A program made the translations under genes and the position numbers. A DNA stretch of 64,000 nt, taken from contig NZ_VLNY01000002.1 of the NCBI RefSeq assembly GCF_008297975.1, positions 620,001-684,000 of the forward strand, in the 5' to 3' direction. Shown here piece by piece: positions 1-8,175 of this stretch; the first letter of the stretch is position 1, and the number at the start of each line of letters is the position of its first letter. This DNA comes from Antrihabitans cavernicola (GTDB taxonomy: Bacteria; Actinomycetota; Actinomycetes; Mycobacteriales; Mycobacteriaceae). The notes under the pieces are model-generated. The model worked only from the letters and a program-made list of their open reading frames with translations. It did not search any database and was not told where the DNA came from.

Positions 1-59
1 CGGGAATTGGTGCTCGAAGCCTGCACATAAGCCGCGCGGCGCTGGCAAAGTCTGTCTGC

Positions 60-1655
60 ATGATCTACGACAACATCGTCGTCGGCGCAGGCTCGGCAGG
101 CTGTGTGGTGGCGTCCCGGCTCAGCGAAGATCCGAACCGAAACGTGCTGCTGATCGAGGCCGGCGGATCGAACCGTCGACTCGACGTGCGTGCTCCCGCG
201 GCGTTTTCCGCGCAGTTCCACTCGAAGGTCGACTGGGACTACTTCTGTGAGCCGGAAGAGGGACTGGACGGGCGAAGCCTGCACGAGCCGCGCGCCAAGA
301 TGATGGGCGGCTGCTCGTCGATGAACGCGATGCTCTACATCCGAGGCAATCGAATCGACTACGAAGACTGGGTCGAGAAAGGTGCCAAGGGCTGGTCGTA
401 CGACGAGGTGCTGCCGCACTTTGTGAAATCCGAGAACAACAAGCGAATCAACGACCGCTGTCACGGCACACGTGGGCCGCTCGATGTCACCGCGATTCCG
501 TCGCCGGACCAGCTGGCCGCAGAATTCATCTCCGCAGCACAGGCTTCCGGTATTGCATCCAACGACGACTTCAACGGGGCCGAGCAAGACGGCGTCGGCA
601 TGCCGCAGGTCACCCAACGCAACGGCACCAGGTGGGACACCGCAACGGCGTTCATCACGCCCGCGCGCAAGCGTGCGAACCTGACGGTGCTCACGGGTGC
701 GTTGGTGCACCGAGTGATCGTCGAAGGTGGCCGCGCGGTCGGCGTCGAGCTGTCGAGCAAAGGCAAGACGACCACCGTCCGTGCTAGCGGCGACATCGTC
801 GTCAGCGGCGGCGCATTCGGCACGGTCGAGATTCTGCAGCGATCCGGGATCGGTCCCGCCGATCATCTGCGTTCACTCGGCATCGCCCCGGTCGTCGACC
901 TGCCCGCCGTCGGCGCCAACTTGATGGAACACCCGCTCATCGGCGTCTACTTCGAGCTCACCGGCGCCGCCCGTGGAATGTTCGATGTGCCAGGCCCTTT
1001 CGATGCGCCCAAGCCGAAGTACCTCTATCAGTGGCTGCGGCACAAGACCGGTCCGCTCAGCTCCAACGTCGCGGAGGCGATCGCACACGTCCGCAGCGAC
1101 AGTTCGCTCCCGGCCCCAGATCTGCAGCTGCTGATGATCCCCGGCTACTTCTACGGCGACGGCACCACCAAGCACCCGGTACCGGCATTCACGTTGGGCG
1201 CCTCGATGATTGCGCCGAAGAGTCGGGGCAGCGTCATGATTCGCTCGTCGGATCCCCGTCGTAAGGCGGCGGTGAAACTCAACTTCTTCGATGATCCCGA
1301 CGACTTGCAGGCCATGGTCCGCAGCATAAGGATCCTGCGTGAGATCGCCACGACGGCACCGCTGAGCAGCCACGTCGCCCGCGAGTTCCTGCCTGGTCCG
1401 GAGCTGACCGACGACGCAAGCTTGAGCGACTTCGTTCGTCGCGAGGTCTTGCACACGTTCCATCCGTCGTGCACCGCACGGATCGGTGGTCCCGACGACG
1501 GTGCGGTCGATCCAGAGTTGCGCGTTTACGGGGTGGACGGATTGCGCGTCGCCGATACGTCCGTGTTTCCGACGATCATTCGTGGCAACACCAATGCGCC
1601 GGCGATCATGGTCGGCGAACGATGCGCCGATTTCATTCGGAACCCGTCGGCCTAA
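60..1655 (+). CDS. GMC-family FAD-dependent oxidoreductase (choline/alcohol dehydrogenase type)
   Basis: The 531-aa product is a glucose-methanol-choline oxidoreductase, which oxidises an alcohol using FAD. The N-terminus has the Rossmann motif VGAGSAGC (residues 8-15) and an acidic residue pair about 20 residues later (LLIEAGG). The first GMC signature (PRAKMMGGCSSMNAMLYIRG) lies near residue 80 and the second (SGGAFGTVEILQRSGIG) near 250. The C-terminus keeps the catalytic His in HTFHPSC and the Asn of NTNAPAIMVGE. Length fits choline dehydrogenase-like members. The substrate cannot be read from the sequence, and no betaine aldehyde dehydrogenase or transporter lies beside it. It converges on the lipoprotein gene downstream with a 13-bp gap. 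The ATG at 60 is the first start before the dinucleotide fold. Confidence 0.9.
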   Translation: MIYDNIVVGAGSAGCVVASRLSEDPNRNVLLIEAGGSNRRLDVRAPAAFSAQFHSKVDWDYFCEPEEGLDGRSLHEPRAKMMGGCSSMNAMLYIRGNRIDYEDWVEKGAKGWSYDEVLPHFVKSENNKRINDRCHGTRGPLDVTAIPSPDQLAAEFISAAQASGIASNDDFNGAEQDGVGMPQVTQRNGTRWDTATAFITPARKRANLTVLTGALVHRVIVEGGRAVGVELSSKGKTTTVRASGDIVVSGGAFGTVEILQRSGIGPADHLRSLGIAPVVDLPAVGANLMEHPLIGVYFELTGAARGMFDVPGPFDAPKPKYLYQWLRHKTGPLSSNVAEAIAHVRSDSSLPAPDLQLLMIPGYFYGDGTTKHPVPAFTLGASMIAPKSRGSVMIRSSDPRRKAAVKLNFFDDPDDLQAMVRSIRILREIATTAPLSSHVAREFLPGPELTDDASLSDFVRREVLHTFHPSCTARIGGPDDGAVDPELRVYGVDGLRVADTSVFPTIIRGNTNAPAIMVGERCADFIRNPSA

Positions 1656-1668
1656 TTTCCTTAAGGCT

Positions 1669-2808
1669 CTAGTCGGAACCGCCGCCGCCTGCAGGAACCG
1701 GAATCTTCACGACGCGATCGTCGTTGGGGCCGGGCTGACCGCCGGTCTTGTTGACCGTGCTCGCCCACAGCGTGCCGTCGGGTCCGAGTCCGGCGCCGCC
1801 GAGCTGTCCGTACTTGTCCTGCGCGACCAGACTCGGAGCCGCGGTGACGGCACCGGTACCGGGATCGACCGGGACGATTGCCACAGCTTTGGCTCCGGTC
1901 AACGAAATTGCGACCGCACCCGCGCTCACCGCGCATCCGGCGACGCCTGGACGGTCCGGCCATGTCCACGCCGGTGAGACGACCACGCCGTTCTTGTCGA
2001 CCTTCTGCAACCGATCTTCGGTCGCGGTGCGATCGGTGACCCAGATGTTGCCGCCGGGTTCGGTGCACACGTCGCCCGCAACACCGATGCCGCTCAGCGC
2101 GACCTGCGGAGTTTTGGGATCTGGACCGACGTTCGGGTTGACGCGGAGCAATTTGCCCGACAGAGACGCGGGATCGTTTGCGGCATCGGGATTTCCGGCG
2201 TCGCCGGTCAACACCAGCATTTCGTTGGGGTTGGCGAAATCGATGGAGCCGCCGTTTCCCGTCGCCCCCTTCGGGATGCCGGTCAGCACATCTTTGGGAA
2301 CATCGCCTTGCGCAATACGGACGACTCGGTTGTCGCTGCCGGTGGTGATGTAGGCGTAGATGAGTCCGTCTTCACCGAAGGTGGGGGACAACGCGAGGTC
2401 GAGCAAGCCGCCGTCAGACGACGCGTCGACGTCGAGCTTCGCGATTTCCACGGGCGGCTTTTCGGGCGCGACCTGCAGGATCCGACCCGTCCGACGTTCG
2501 GCGACAAGTGCGGATTGACCGTCCGGCATCACGACCAGACCGCCCGTCGTATCGAGGCAGGTCGCGACCACGTTCGGATCGGGATCGATGCACGGGCCGG
2601 TCGGTCGCTTCGGGGGTGTGCTGGACGTGGGCGGCGGCTTCGGGCCGTTCGGATTGAGATCGCCGCCGCTGTTGAAGCTCGGCGCAGGGCTGAACGGGCT
2701 GGATGCGGAATCGTCGAATCGGGCGCAGCCGGTGGCGATCAGGGTCGCGAAGGCCATCGCAAGGACGCCGATCGTGCGCGTGCGCTTGCCCGAAACAGCC
2801 GTCGTCAT
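1669..2808 (-). CDS. lppZ: LppZ-like lipoprotein, PQQ-dependent sugar dehydrogenase-type beta-propeller
   Basis: The 379-aa protein starts with basic residues, a hydrophobic stretch and a lipobox (LIATGC, Cys near residue 28), so it should be exported and lipid-anchored. A Pro/Ser/Thr-rich linker follows (to about residue 70). The rest resembles the sorbosone/glucose dehydrogenase beta-propeller, with blade-like segments such as GGLLDLALSP and GNGGSIDFANPNEML. Mycobacterial LppZ (Rv3006) has the same architecture and sits near the ilvBNC and DoxX genes, as here. Whether it has enzymatic activity or binds PQQ is unknown; it could be a non-catalytic propeller. The C-terminus is Gly-rich. It is transcribed divergently from the SWIM gene, 91 bp apart. 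Confidence 0.8.
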   Translation of the reverse strand: MTTAVSGKRTRTIGVLAMAFATLIATGCARFDDSASSPFSPAPSFNSGGDLNPNGPKPPPTSSTPPKRPTGPCIDPDPNVVATCLDTTGGLVVMPDGQSALVAERRTGRILQVAPEKPPVEIAKLDVDASSDGGLLDLALSPTFGEDGLIYAYITTGSDNRVVRIAQGDVPKDVLTGIPKGATGNGGSIDFANPNEMLVLTGDAGNPDAANDPASLSGKLLRVNPNVGPDPKTPQVALSGIGVAGDVCTEPGGNIWVTDRTATEDRLQKVDKNGVVVSPAWTWPDRPGVAGCAVSAGAVAISLTGAKAVAIVPVDPGTGAVTAAPSLVAQDKYGQLGGAGLGPDGTLWASTVNKTGGQPGPNDDRVVKIPVPAGGGGSD

Positions 2809-2899
2809 GATTGAGACGTTACGGAAGGCTGGTCGCTGACGCTCTGAAGGGGTCGTCTGGCATCCTTGGCGAAACGACGTCTGAAGCGAGGTCGACCGA

Positions 2900-4579
2900 G
2901 TGACTGATCACCCGATCACCGAAGCTGCGCTACTGCGGGCCGCCGGCGCGTCCAGGTTCGCGCGCGGCGAAGACTATGTGCAGTACGTACACCGTCTGCG
3001 GATCCTGGGGGAGTCGGCAAGCGCCTCGATCCAGGCCAAACGGGTCTACCTGGTGGAACTGGAGTGGTCGAGCGCCCGCCTCGCCGGGAGCTGCACCTGC
3101 CCGGACGACGTTCCCGGCGGTTTCTGCAAGCACGTTGTGGCGGTTGGGCTCGCAGTCCTGGACGCGAGCCCTTCCCTTGCGTCGCAACCTGCCGAGCCGT
3201 CCGAATCGCCGCTGGCACCGTATCTCGACGGTATGTCGGAGGTCGAACTCCGCACCCTGGTTACCGAACTCGCCGGATTGAATCCGGAGATCGACCGACT
3301 ACTTCAAGTACGCGCCTCCGCTGCCGGCAAGGACCCCGGTGTTGCCGCAGCAAACCTGAGTCGGCAGGTCGTAGACGCTCTGCGCACCCGAGGCTTCGTC
3401 GACTACCGCCGCTCCTTCGATGTCGCGAACGAGGCTGATGCGTTGCTCGACGAGTTGGAAGGCCATCTCGACGGCGGTGCTGCGGATGTCGTCCGGCCTG
3501 GATTGCTGAAGGCTGTAACCAGACTGCGGGCGATTACGTTGCAAGCCGACGATTCGTCGGGTTCGATCGGAAACGCCTGCCAGCGTGCCGCCGATCTCTA
3601 TGCGCGAGCGTGCCGCGAAGGCGAGCCGGATCGGGTCGCGCTGGCGAAGTGGCTCGCGAAGTTCAGAGACGACTCGCCCGGTTGGCCTGAGACGACTCTG
3701 CCGGACTTCGCCGCAGCGTTCGACGAGCGAGCGTTCACGACTTATCGCAAGGCGGTAGCGCGCATTGACGCGAAGTATCCCTCCGATACCGACGGATACA
3801 GCCGCTTCGAAGTTGATCGAATGCTGTTGGAGCTGGCGGATCATGACGGCGATGTCGATCGGGCGGTCGAGATTTTGTCGTATAGATCTGATCGCGTGGA
3901 CTTCGCTGGAATCGTCGACCGGTTGCGTGCCGCCGAGCGAGTAGACGATGCCTTCGCTTGGGTCGAGCGAGCGGTCGTCGCCGGGCGGATCTCGTCGTCG
4001 CACTCAACCGCTCGGATGTACTGGTTGTCTCCCGAAGAGGCGGCGGAGGAATACGTCGCTCGTGGACGCACGGAGGATGCGCTGGACATCCAGCGGAACG
4101 AGTTCGCTCGACGGTCGGAGCCCGCGCGGTTTCGAGCGCTGATGGAGCTGGCCGAACGGGTGGGTTCGCCCGAGGTTGAGCGCGAGCGGGCCTACGCCAC
4201 CCTCGCGACGCTTGCGCGGCAGCCGTTCGGGAGCGGTGCCGCGCGCATCCGGATCGCTATCGGCGAGGACGACCTCGAAACCGCGTGGAGCGTGGCAGAA
4301 GAATTCGGCGCCGCCGATTCTTGGCAAGAACTCGCAGGTGCGTTGGCCAAGAAATACCCGGGCCGTGCCGCCACGCTCTACAAACCCCGCATCGATCAAG
4401 CCCTGACGGTTACGGACAGCAAGCGCTATGCCGGGATCGCGGACATGCTCCGGCAGATGCGTGACCTTTCGAAGCGGGCAGGCGGTTCCGCGGAGTTCGC
4501 CGACTATCTCGACGGGATCCGGGCGCAATACGCGCGGCGGCCGGCGTTGATGGCTCAGTTGGCTCGTCGCGGTCTGTAG
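2900..4579 (+). CDS. SWIM zinc-finger domain protein
   Basis: This 559-aa protein has a SWIM zinc finger at about residues 60-85: CTCPDD followed by GGFCKHVVAVGL, the CxC...CxH pattern of the family. SWIM domains bind DNA or proteins. The remaining roughly 450 residues are helical and acidic and resemble the repeat-like C-terminal region of bacterial SWIM proteins; no catalytic motif is visible. The start is GTG at 2900, immediately before the conserved ITEAALLRAAG segment. No SNF2-type helicase, the usual partner of some bacterial SWIM proteins, lies beside it. Its role is unknown. Family assignment is firm; function is not. Confidence 0.8.
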   Translation: MTDHPITEAALLRAAGASRFARGEDYVQYVHRLRILGESASASIQAKRVYLVELEWSSARLAGSCTCPDDVPGGFCKHVVAVGLAVLDASPSLASQPAEPSESPLAPYLDGMSEVELRTLVTELAGLNPEIDRLLQVRASAAGKDPGVAAANLSRQVVDALRTRGFVDYRRSFDVANEADALLDELEGHLDGGAADVVRPGLLKAVTRLRAITLQADDSSGSIGNACQRAADLYARACREGEPDRVALAKWLAKFRDDSPGWPETTLPDFAAAFDERAFTTYRKAVARIDAKYPSDTDGYSRFEVDRMLLELADHDGDVDRAVEILSYRSDRVDFAGIVDRLRAAERVDDAFAWVERAVVAGRISSSHSTARMYWLSPEEAAEEYVARGRTEDALDIQRNEFARRSEPARFRALMELAERVGSPEVERERAYATLATLARQPFGSGAARIRIAIGEDDLETAWSVAEEFGAADSWQELAGALAKKYPGRAATLYKPRIDQALTVTDSKRYAGIADMLRQMRDLSKRAGGSAEFADYLDGIRAQYARRPALMAQLARRGL

Positions 4580-4642
4580 CCGTCGGCGCGTCGTTCCTTC
4601 AAATTCACGGTCTGGGTGAATTGCCCACCTAGGCTGGCCCGC

Positions 4643-5509
4643 GTGACAGACAAGCAGCACAATCCGGCCGGTTCCGAGCATCTCGGTGCATCGAACGACG
4701 TTCCGACGGGGCGCTCCGCATCGAGTCCCTTCGATCAGCCCACCGAGAAGTTCCCCACGTCACCGGGGAAATCGGTGCCGCGTACCGACGACGATTTCGA
4801 GCCTGCCGCCACCGAGCAGCTTCCTGCTTACACGCCATCCGATTCGCCGGGTGCCTACTCGGCGGTCACCCCTGCGGTGTCTCCGCGCTACGACACGGGA
4901 TCGTCGTCGACGATCGCCGAGCCTGTCCCCGTCCCGCCCGCGAGCTCATCGTCTTCGTCGCGTAAGTGGAATGTCGACGACGACGAACCGCGCGGACGCG
5001 GCACCCTGGATCTCGGTCTGCTGATTCTGCGCCTCGCTGTCGGCGGATTGTTCGTGTTCCACGGCCTGATGAAATTGACCGGCTGGTGGGGCGGGCCGGG
5101 CCTCGACGGCATGAAAGACGCCATGGCGCAGAGCGGTTGGGAACAACCGCAGTGGACGGCGATCATGGTCACCGTCGGAGAGCTTGCCGGCGGTGGTTTG
5201 CTGATCCTGGGGTTGGCGACGCCGCTGGCAGCGGGCGCGGTGCTCGCCGTGATCATCGACGCGTGGTTGATGCGCCAGGGAGCGCAACCGGGCTTGCAGT
5301 TCACAGCGCCCAACGGTCCGGAATACGAGACGCTGCTCCTCGCCGGATCAGCTGCGCTGATCCTCACCGGCCCCGGCAAGATCGCACTCGACGGTGGTCG
5401 CGGTTGGGCGACCAGGCCTGCATTGGGTTCGCTGGTCTGCTTGGTTCTCGCCATTGCTGCCGCCGTATGCACCTGGGTATTCCTGCATGGTGGTAATCCG
5501 TTCGTCTGA
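4643..5509 (+). CDS. DoxX-family membrane protein
   Basis: GTG at 4643 gives 288 aa (an in-frame ATG at 4616 adds nine residues and is less likely). The first ~115 residues are hydrophilic, rich in Ser/Pro/Asp/Glu and probably disordered. The DoxX domain follows with four hydrophobic segments: LDLGLLILRLAVGGLFVFHG, a stretch around VTVGELAGGGLLILGLATPLA, one around LLLAGSAALILTG, and a C-terminal VCLVLAIAAAVCTWVF. The motif RLAVGGLFVFHGLMKLTGWWGG is typical. In mycobacteria the equivalent protein (Rv3005c) belongs to a membrane oxidoreductase complex with SodA and SseA; that role is inferred here from position near the ilvB and LppZ genes and from the long N-terminal extension. Confidence 0.85.
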   Translation: MTDKQHNPAGSEHLGASNDVPTGRSASSPFDQPTEKFPTSPGKSVPRTDDDFEPAATEQLPAYTPSDSPGAYSAVTPAVSPRYDTGSSSTIAEPVPVPPASSSSSSRKWNVDDDEPRGRGTLDLGLLILRLAVGGLFVFHGLMKLTGWWGGPGLDGMKDAMAQSGWEQPQWTAIMVTVGELAGGGLLILGLATPLAAGAVLAVIIDAWLMRQGAQPGLQFTAPNGPEYETLLLAGSAALILTGPGKIALDGGRGWATRPALGSLVCLVLAIAAAVCTWVFLHGGNPFV

Positions 5510-5518
5510 GTTTCTGCA

Positions 5519-5580
5519 CGCGCAGGTTGTGTGCGTAGCGCGCCGGTTGTAACGGGTGCGACGCGTAGGCAACTTGCGCG
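5519..5580. repeat. 62-bp dispersed palindromic repeat, copy A
   Basis: An imperfect inverted repeat whose inner arms are GTTGTGTGCG and CGTAGGCAAC, enclosed by CGCGCAG and TTGCGCG. It matches copy B at 8111-8172 in 49 of 62 positions without gaps (counted by eye). It lies between the DoxX gene and the ribbon-helix-helix gene, so it may fold as a hairpin in the DoxX 3' region. No coding role is apparent. Confidence 0.7.
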
Positions 5581-5597
5581 TTCTTTCTGAGGTAGCG

Positions 5598-5620
5598 GTT
5601 AGCAACATAGATTGCTAGCA
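5598..5620. promoter_or_regulatory. Candidate operator upstream of the ribbon-helix-helix gene
   Basis: An inverted repeat GTTAGCAA ... TTGCTAGC (7 of 8 positions complementary) ends in a perfect 8-bp palindrome TGCTAGCA at 5613-5620, so TAGCA occurs twice, 16 bp apart. A possible -10 element TAGATT (5608-5613) lies inside it, 14 bp before the GTG start. Ribbon-helix-helix proteins often bind short repeated boxes in their own promoter, so autoregulation is inferred, not shown. Confidence 0.45.
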
Positions 5621-5627
5621 TTCTAAC

Positions 5628-5804
5628 GTGGCTGATGACGAGGTAAAGCAGTTCAACGTGTACCTGCCGATCGGACTGATCAAGCAGGTGAAGCATCACG
5701 CCATCGAAGAGGGGCTCTCGCTCTCGGCGTTGGTGGCCGATGCGCTGCGTGCCTACCTCGTTGACGCCGACCGAAGGCAGCAATCGAACGAGAAGGAGAT
5801 CTGA
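5628..5804 (+). CDS. Small ribbon-helix-helix (CopG-like) DNA-binding protein
   Basis: A 58-aa frame from GTG 5628 to TGA 5804. It has the shape of a ribbon-helix-helix protein: a short beta strand (KQFNVYLP, residues 8-15), helix A ([15 protein letters not shown]), a turn LSLS, and helix B ([13 protein letters not shown]), then a charged tail. Such proteins act as dimers binding tandem operator boxes. The stop is 1 bp before the ATG of the VOC gene and the Shine-Dalgarno of that gene (AAGGAG) lies inside this reading frame, so the two are translationally linked. The nearest start with an in-frame domain is this GTG. It could also be an antitoxin, but no toxin-like neighbour is seen. Confidence 0.75.
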   Translation: MADDEVKQFNVYLPIGLIKQVKHHAIEEGLSLSALVADALRAYLVDADRRQQSNEKEI

Positions 5805-5805
5805 C

Positions 5806-6156
5806 ATGTCGACAGAGGGCATCGAACCGCGGGGGATCGAAGCGGTATTTCTGGAAACCCACAATTGGGGCAAGGCGGCGAAGTTCTTCCAGTCGCTAGG
5901 GTTCGAGTTGGAATTCGAGACCGACCACAGCTCCGGGCAGCTTCGCAACGGCGACGGACCGTACGTCTTCATCGCCGAGGTCCCGGAAAGCAAGGAGACC
6001 GCGATGCAGATCGTGTTGAAGGTTCCGGCCGAAACCCTCGATCCGTCCGTCGAGGTGGTTACCCCGTTCGACAACACGCACTACGGAACACGGGAAGCGA
6101 CAGTCCGCGATCCAGACGGGCGGACGTGGAGCCTCCAAGCTCCGGCGGGGAGCTGA
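5806..6156 (+). CDS. VOC-superfamily (glyoxalase/bleomycin-resistance-like) protein
   Basis: A 116-aa protein with the two-part betaalphabetabetabeta pattern of the vicinal oxygen chelate fold: GIEAVFLETHNWGKAAKFFQSLGFELEFE at the start, and REATVRDPDGRTWSLQAP at the end, the latter being the typical VOC C-terminal motif. A Glu near the start (FLETHN) and another in the second half could be metal ligands, but the usual His ligand in the first strand is not evident. Start ATG 5806 is preceded by AAGGAG. It is the second gene of a unit with the RHH gene upstream and a methyltransferase 5 bp downstream. Substrate unknown: small-molecule resistance or catabolism are both possible. Confidence 0.8.
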   Translation: MSTEGIEPRGIEAVFLETHNWGKAAKFFQSLGFELEFETDHSSGQLRNGDGPYVFIAEVPESKETAMQIVLKVPAETLDPSVEVVTPFDNTHYGTREATVRDPDGRTWSLQAPAGS

Positions 6157-6161
6157 CCGGC

Positions 6162-7007
6162 ATGCAGGCACAGGCTGACAGCACCGCTGAGCGGACCGCG
6201 CTGTGGCGGGCGATGCACGTCCAGGTCGATGCTGCTCCGCATGTAGTCGTCGACGAGATCGGGCTTGCGCTCGCAGACCCCGGCGACGACTGGACGTCTC
6301 GCCCCGACATGGACCCGGTCGGTACGCGGCCCTTCCGTGCGGCCATGGTCTCCCGCGCTCGTTTCATCGAGGACCTGGTCGTCGAGCACGTGGACCGCGG
6401 TGTCGCACAGTACGTGATTCTCGGATCCGGGCTCGATACGTTCGCGCAGCGCAGGCCCGAGATCGCCTCTCGCATACAGGTGTTCGAGGTCGATCAACCC
6501 GAACATCAAGACTGGAAGCGGCAGCGGCTGATCGCGCTGGGCTACGGCGTTCCCGACTGGCTGCACCTGGTGCCGGTCGACTTCCAGACGAATGCGGATT
6601 GGTGGGAGCAACTACTGATCGCAGGCTTCGATCCAAAGAGACCTGCCGTCGTCGCGTCGGCAGGCGTCACGATGTATCTGACGAAAGACGTTACGGCCGA
6701 GACACTTCGACGGCTAGCAGGACTCGCTCTGGGCTCGACGGTAGCGATGACGTTCCTGATCCCGACCGAACTGCTCGACGACGCCGATCGATCGGGATTG
6801 CAGGCGTCGACGGAAGGCGCGCGCTCGTCGGGGACGCCGTTCGTCAGCTTCTACACGCCGCAGGAGATGCTCGGCATCGCACGCGACGAGGGACTCGTTG
6901 GCGCTCGGCATGTGTCGGGTACCGAACTCGGCGAACGCTACTTCGCCGATCGCATCGACGGACTTCGGCCATCGAGCGGTGAGAACTTCCTGGTGGCAAA
7001 TACCTGA
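6162..7007 (+). CDS. Class I SAM-dependent methyltransferase, LCM/TIGR00027-like
   Basis: Starting at ATG 6162, 5 bp after the VOC stop, the product has 281 aa. It matches the leucine carboxyl methyltransferase-like family expanded in mycobacteria and rhodococci: a substrate/SAM segment RARFIEDLVVEHVDRG, motif I as YVILGSGLDTFAQRRP (residues ~82-97), an acidic motif VFEVDQPEHQDWKRQRL, and VVASAGVTMYLTKDV. These enzymes O-methylate small acids or phenols, but substrates are mostly unknown. An overlapping upstream reading frame in the same phase runs through the VOC gene and is a shadow. Probably co-transcribed with the RHH and VOC genes. Confidence 0.82.
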   Translation: MQAQADSTAERTALWRAMHVQVDAAPHVVVDEIGLALADPGDDWTSRPDMDPVGTRPFRAAMVSRARFIEDLVVEHVDRGVAQYVILGSGLDTFAQRRPEIASRIQVFEVDQPEHQDWKRQRLIALGYGVPDWLHLVPVDFQTNADWWEQLLIAGFDPKRPAVVASAGVTMYLTKDVTAETLRRLAGLALGSTVAMTFLIPTELLDDADRSGLQASTEGARSSGTPFVSFYTPQEMLGIARDEGLVGARHVSGTELGERYFADRIDGLRPSSGENFLVANT

Positions 7008-7098
7008 CCGAAACGCCGGTTGTTCACACCCGCCGCAGTTATCCACAGTCTGGGATCTTGGGGCGGTTGGCCGTTGCGGGTGCGGCAGAGTTCTTAGT

Positions 7099-8025
7099 GT
7101 GGACAGAGGGTTGCCGCCGCTGATCATGCGCGGTCATGCGCTGCGGTGTGGCTATACCGACGGTGAACTGTTGCGCGCACGTCGTGGCGGTGCGTTGCAA
7201 TCGATTCGACGTGGTGCGTACGTCCGGCCGGACCTGCTCGACGGACTCGACGTCGTCGAGCAACACCGGCTGCTCGTGCAGGCGACCCTGCAGTGCACGA
7301 GCCGTGATGCGGTGGTCAGTCACACATCCGCGGCAGCGTTGCATGGAATTGCCCTGTGGAACCCGCATCTCGATCGGGTTCACGTGACAATCGACGCGTC
7401 GTCCGGGGGACGCATCTTGCGCAGGCGACACGTGCATGCGACGCCGATCTCCGACAACGAGGTAGTCGACGTCGATGGGGTCAAAACTACATCCGTAGCT
7501 CGCACGGTTGTCGATTGCGCGCGCACCGAACCGTTCGAAAAGGCTGTAGTGCTAGGTGATTCTGCTTTGCACGCAGGCCTTGTGACGGTGTCGGAGCTCC
7601 ACGACGCGCTCGAATCTGCACGCGGGAGAAGAGGCGCACCACAGGCCGGGCGGGCGATCGCGTTTTTCGACGGTCGAAGCGAGTCGGTCGGCGAATCGCG
7701 CAGTCGTGTGTTGATGAAACGAGCCGATCTTCCTGCGCCGCAACTGCAACGGGTGATACACGGCATCGACGGGCATGCCATCGGTCGCGTCGACTTCTGG
7801 TTCGAAGAGTCGAACACGATCGGCGAGTTCGACGGAATGGCCAAGTACACCGCGCATCTGAAACCTGGTCAGACCGCGGCCGACGCTGTGCGGCAGGAGA
7901 AGCTGCGCGAAGACGCATTACGCGCGACCGGTGCAGCTGTTGCTCGGTGGACGTGGCAGCACCTGGCAACGCCGGACATCGTCGTACAGCGCATCCGCTA
8001 CGCCATGTCGCTCAACTCGCGATAG
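7099..8025 (+). CDS. AbiEi-like antitoxin/DUF559-type nuclease-fold protein, orphan
   Basis: GTG 7099 (or ATG 7126) gives about 308 aa. The N-terminal ~100 residues resemble the AbiEi/type IV antitoxin winged-helix region: GYTDGELLRARRGGALQSIRRGAYV, then SHTSAAALHGI. The C-terminal part resembles the DUF559/Vsr-like endonuclease fold: VDFWFEESNTIGEFDGMAKY, with an acidic pair and a downstream EKLREDALRATGAAVARWTW. This arrangement is common in actinobacteria and usually annotated hypothetical. No toxin gene lies beside it, so a toxin-antitoxin function is unsupported. The preceding 91 bp carry no clear Shine-Dalgarno, and the gene is followed by repeats rather than a partner. Confidence 0.7.
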   Translation: MDRGLPPLIMRGHALRCGYTDGELLRARRGGALQSIRRGAYVRPDLLDGLDVVEQHRLLVQATLQCTSRDAVVSHTSAAALHGIALWNPHLDRVHVTIDASSGGRILRRRHVHATPISDNEVVDVDGVKTTSVARTVVDCARTEPFEKAVVLGDSALHAGLVTVSELHDALESARGRRGAPQAGRAIAFFDGRSESVGESRSRVLMKRADLPAPQLQRVIHGIDGHAIGRVDFWFEESNTIGEFDGMAKYTAHLKPGQTAADAVRQEKLREDALRATGAAVARWTWQHLATPDIVVQRIRYAMSLNSR

Positions 8026-8026
8026 T

Positions 8027-8083
8027 TGTGTACGTACTCGGAGCGCGTAGCGAATGGCCCTGGCGGCAGAGGTAGCGGGCCGG
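8027..8083. repeat. Decayed copy of the ilvD 3' end and adjoining repeat arm
   Basis: Read on the minus strand, this stretch resembles the last dozen codons of ilvD and the arm that follows (8166-8221): GCTACCTCTGCCGCCAGG here against GCCACCTCCGCCGACAAGG in ilvD, and then both reach a GAGTACG element. Indels destroy the reading frame. It suggests an old tandem duplication of about 140 bp with copy B of the palindrome between the two parts. The rest of the 8026-8175 gap holds copy B and no gene. Confidence 0.5.
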
Positions 8084-8110
8084 CCTTTAGCTCCGCCGCG
8101 TCACTCAACA

Positions 8111-8172
8111 CGCGACAGTTGTGTACGCGCCGCTCCGGTTGCAACAGGTGCGACGCGTACACAACGTGCGCG
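8111..8172. repeat. 62-bp dispersed palindromic repeat, copy B
   Basis: Inverted repeat with 12-bp perfect inner arms GTTGTGTACGCG and CGCGTACACAAC, separated by 24 bp that includes CCGGTTGCAACAGGTGCGA. It matches copy A (5519-5580) at 49 of 62 positions. It sits immediately downstream of the ilvD stop (8176) and could serve as the ilvD 3' hairpin. Confidence 0.75.
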
Positions 8173-8175
8173 TAC

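Noticed and set aside
5628-5804. The ribbon-helix-helix gene as an antitoxin
   Set aside because: The following gene is a VOC protein and not a PIN, RelE or MazF-type toxin.
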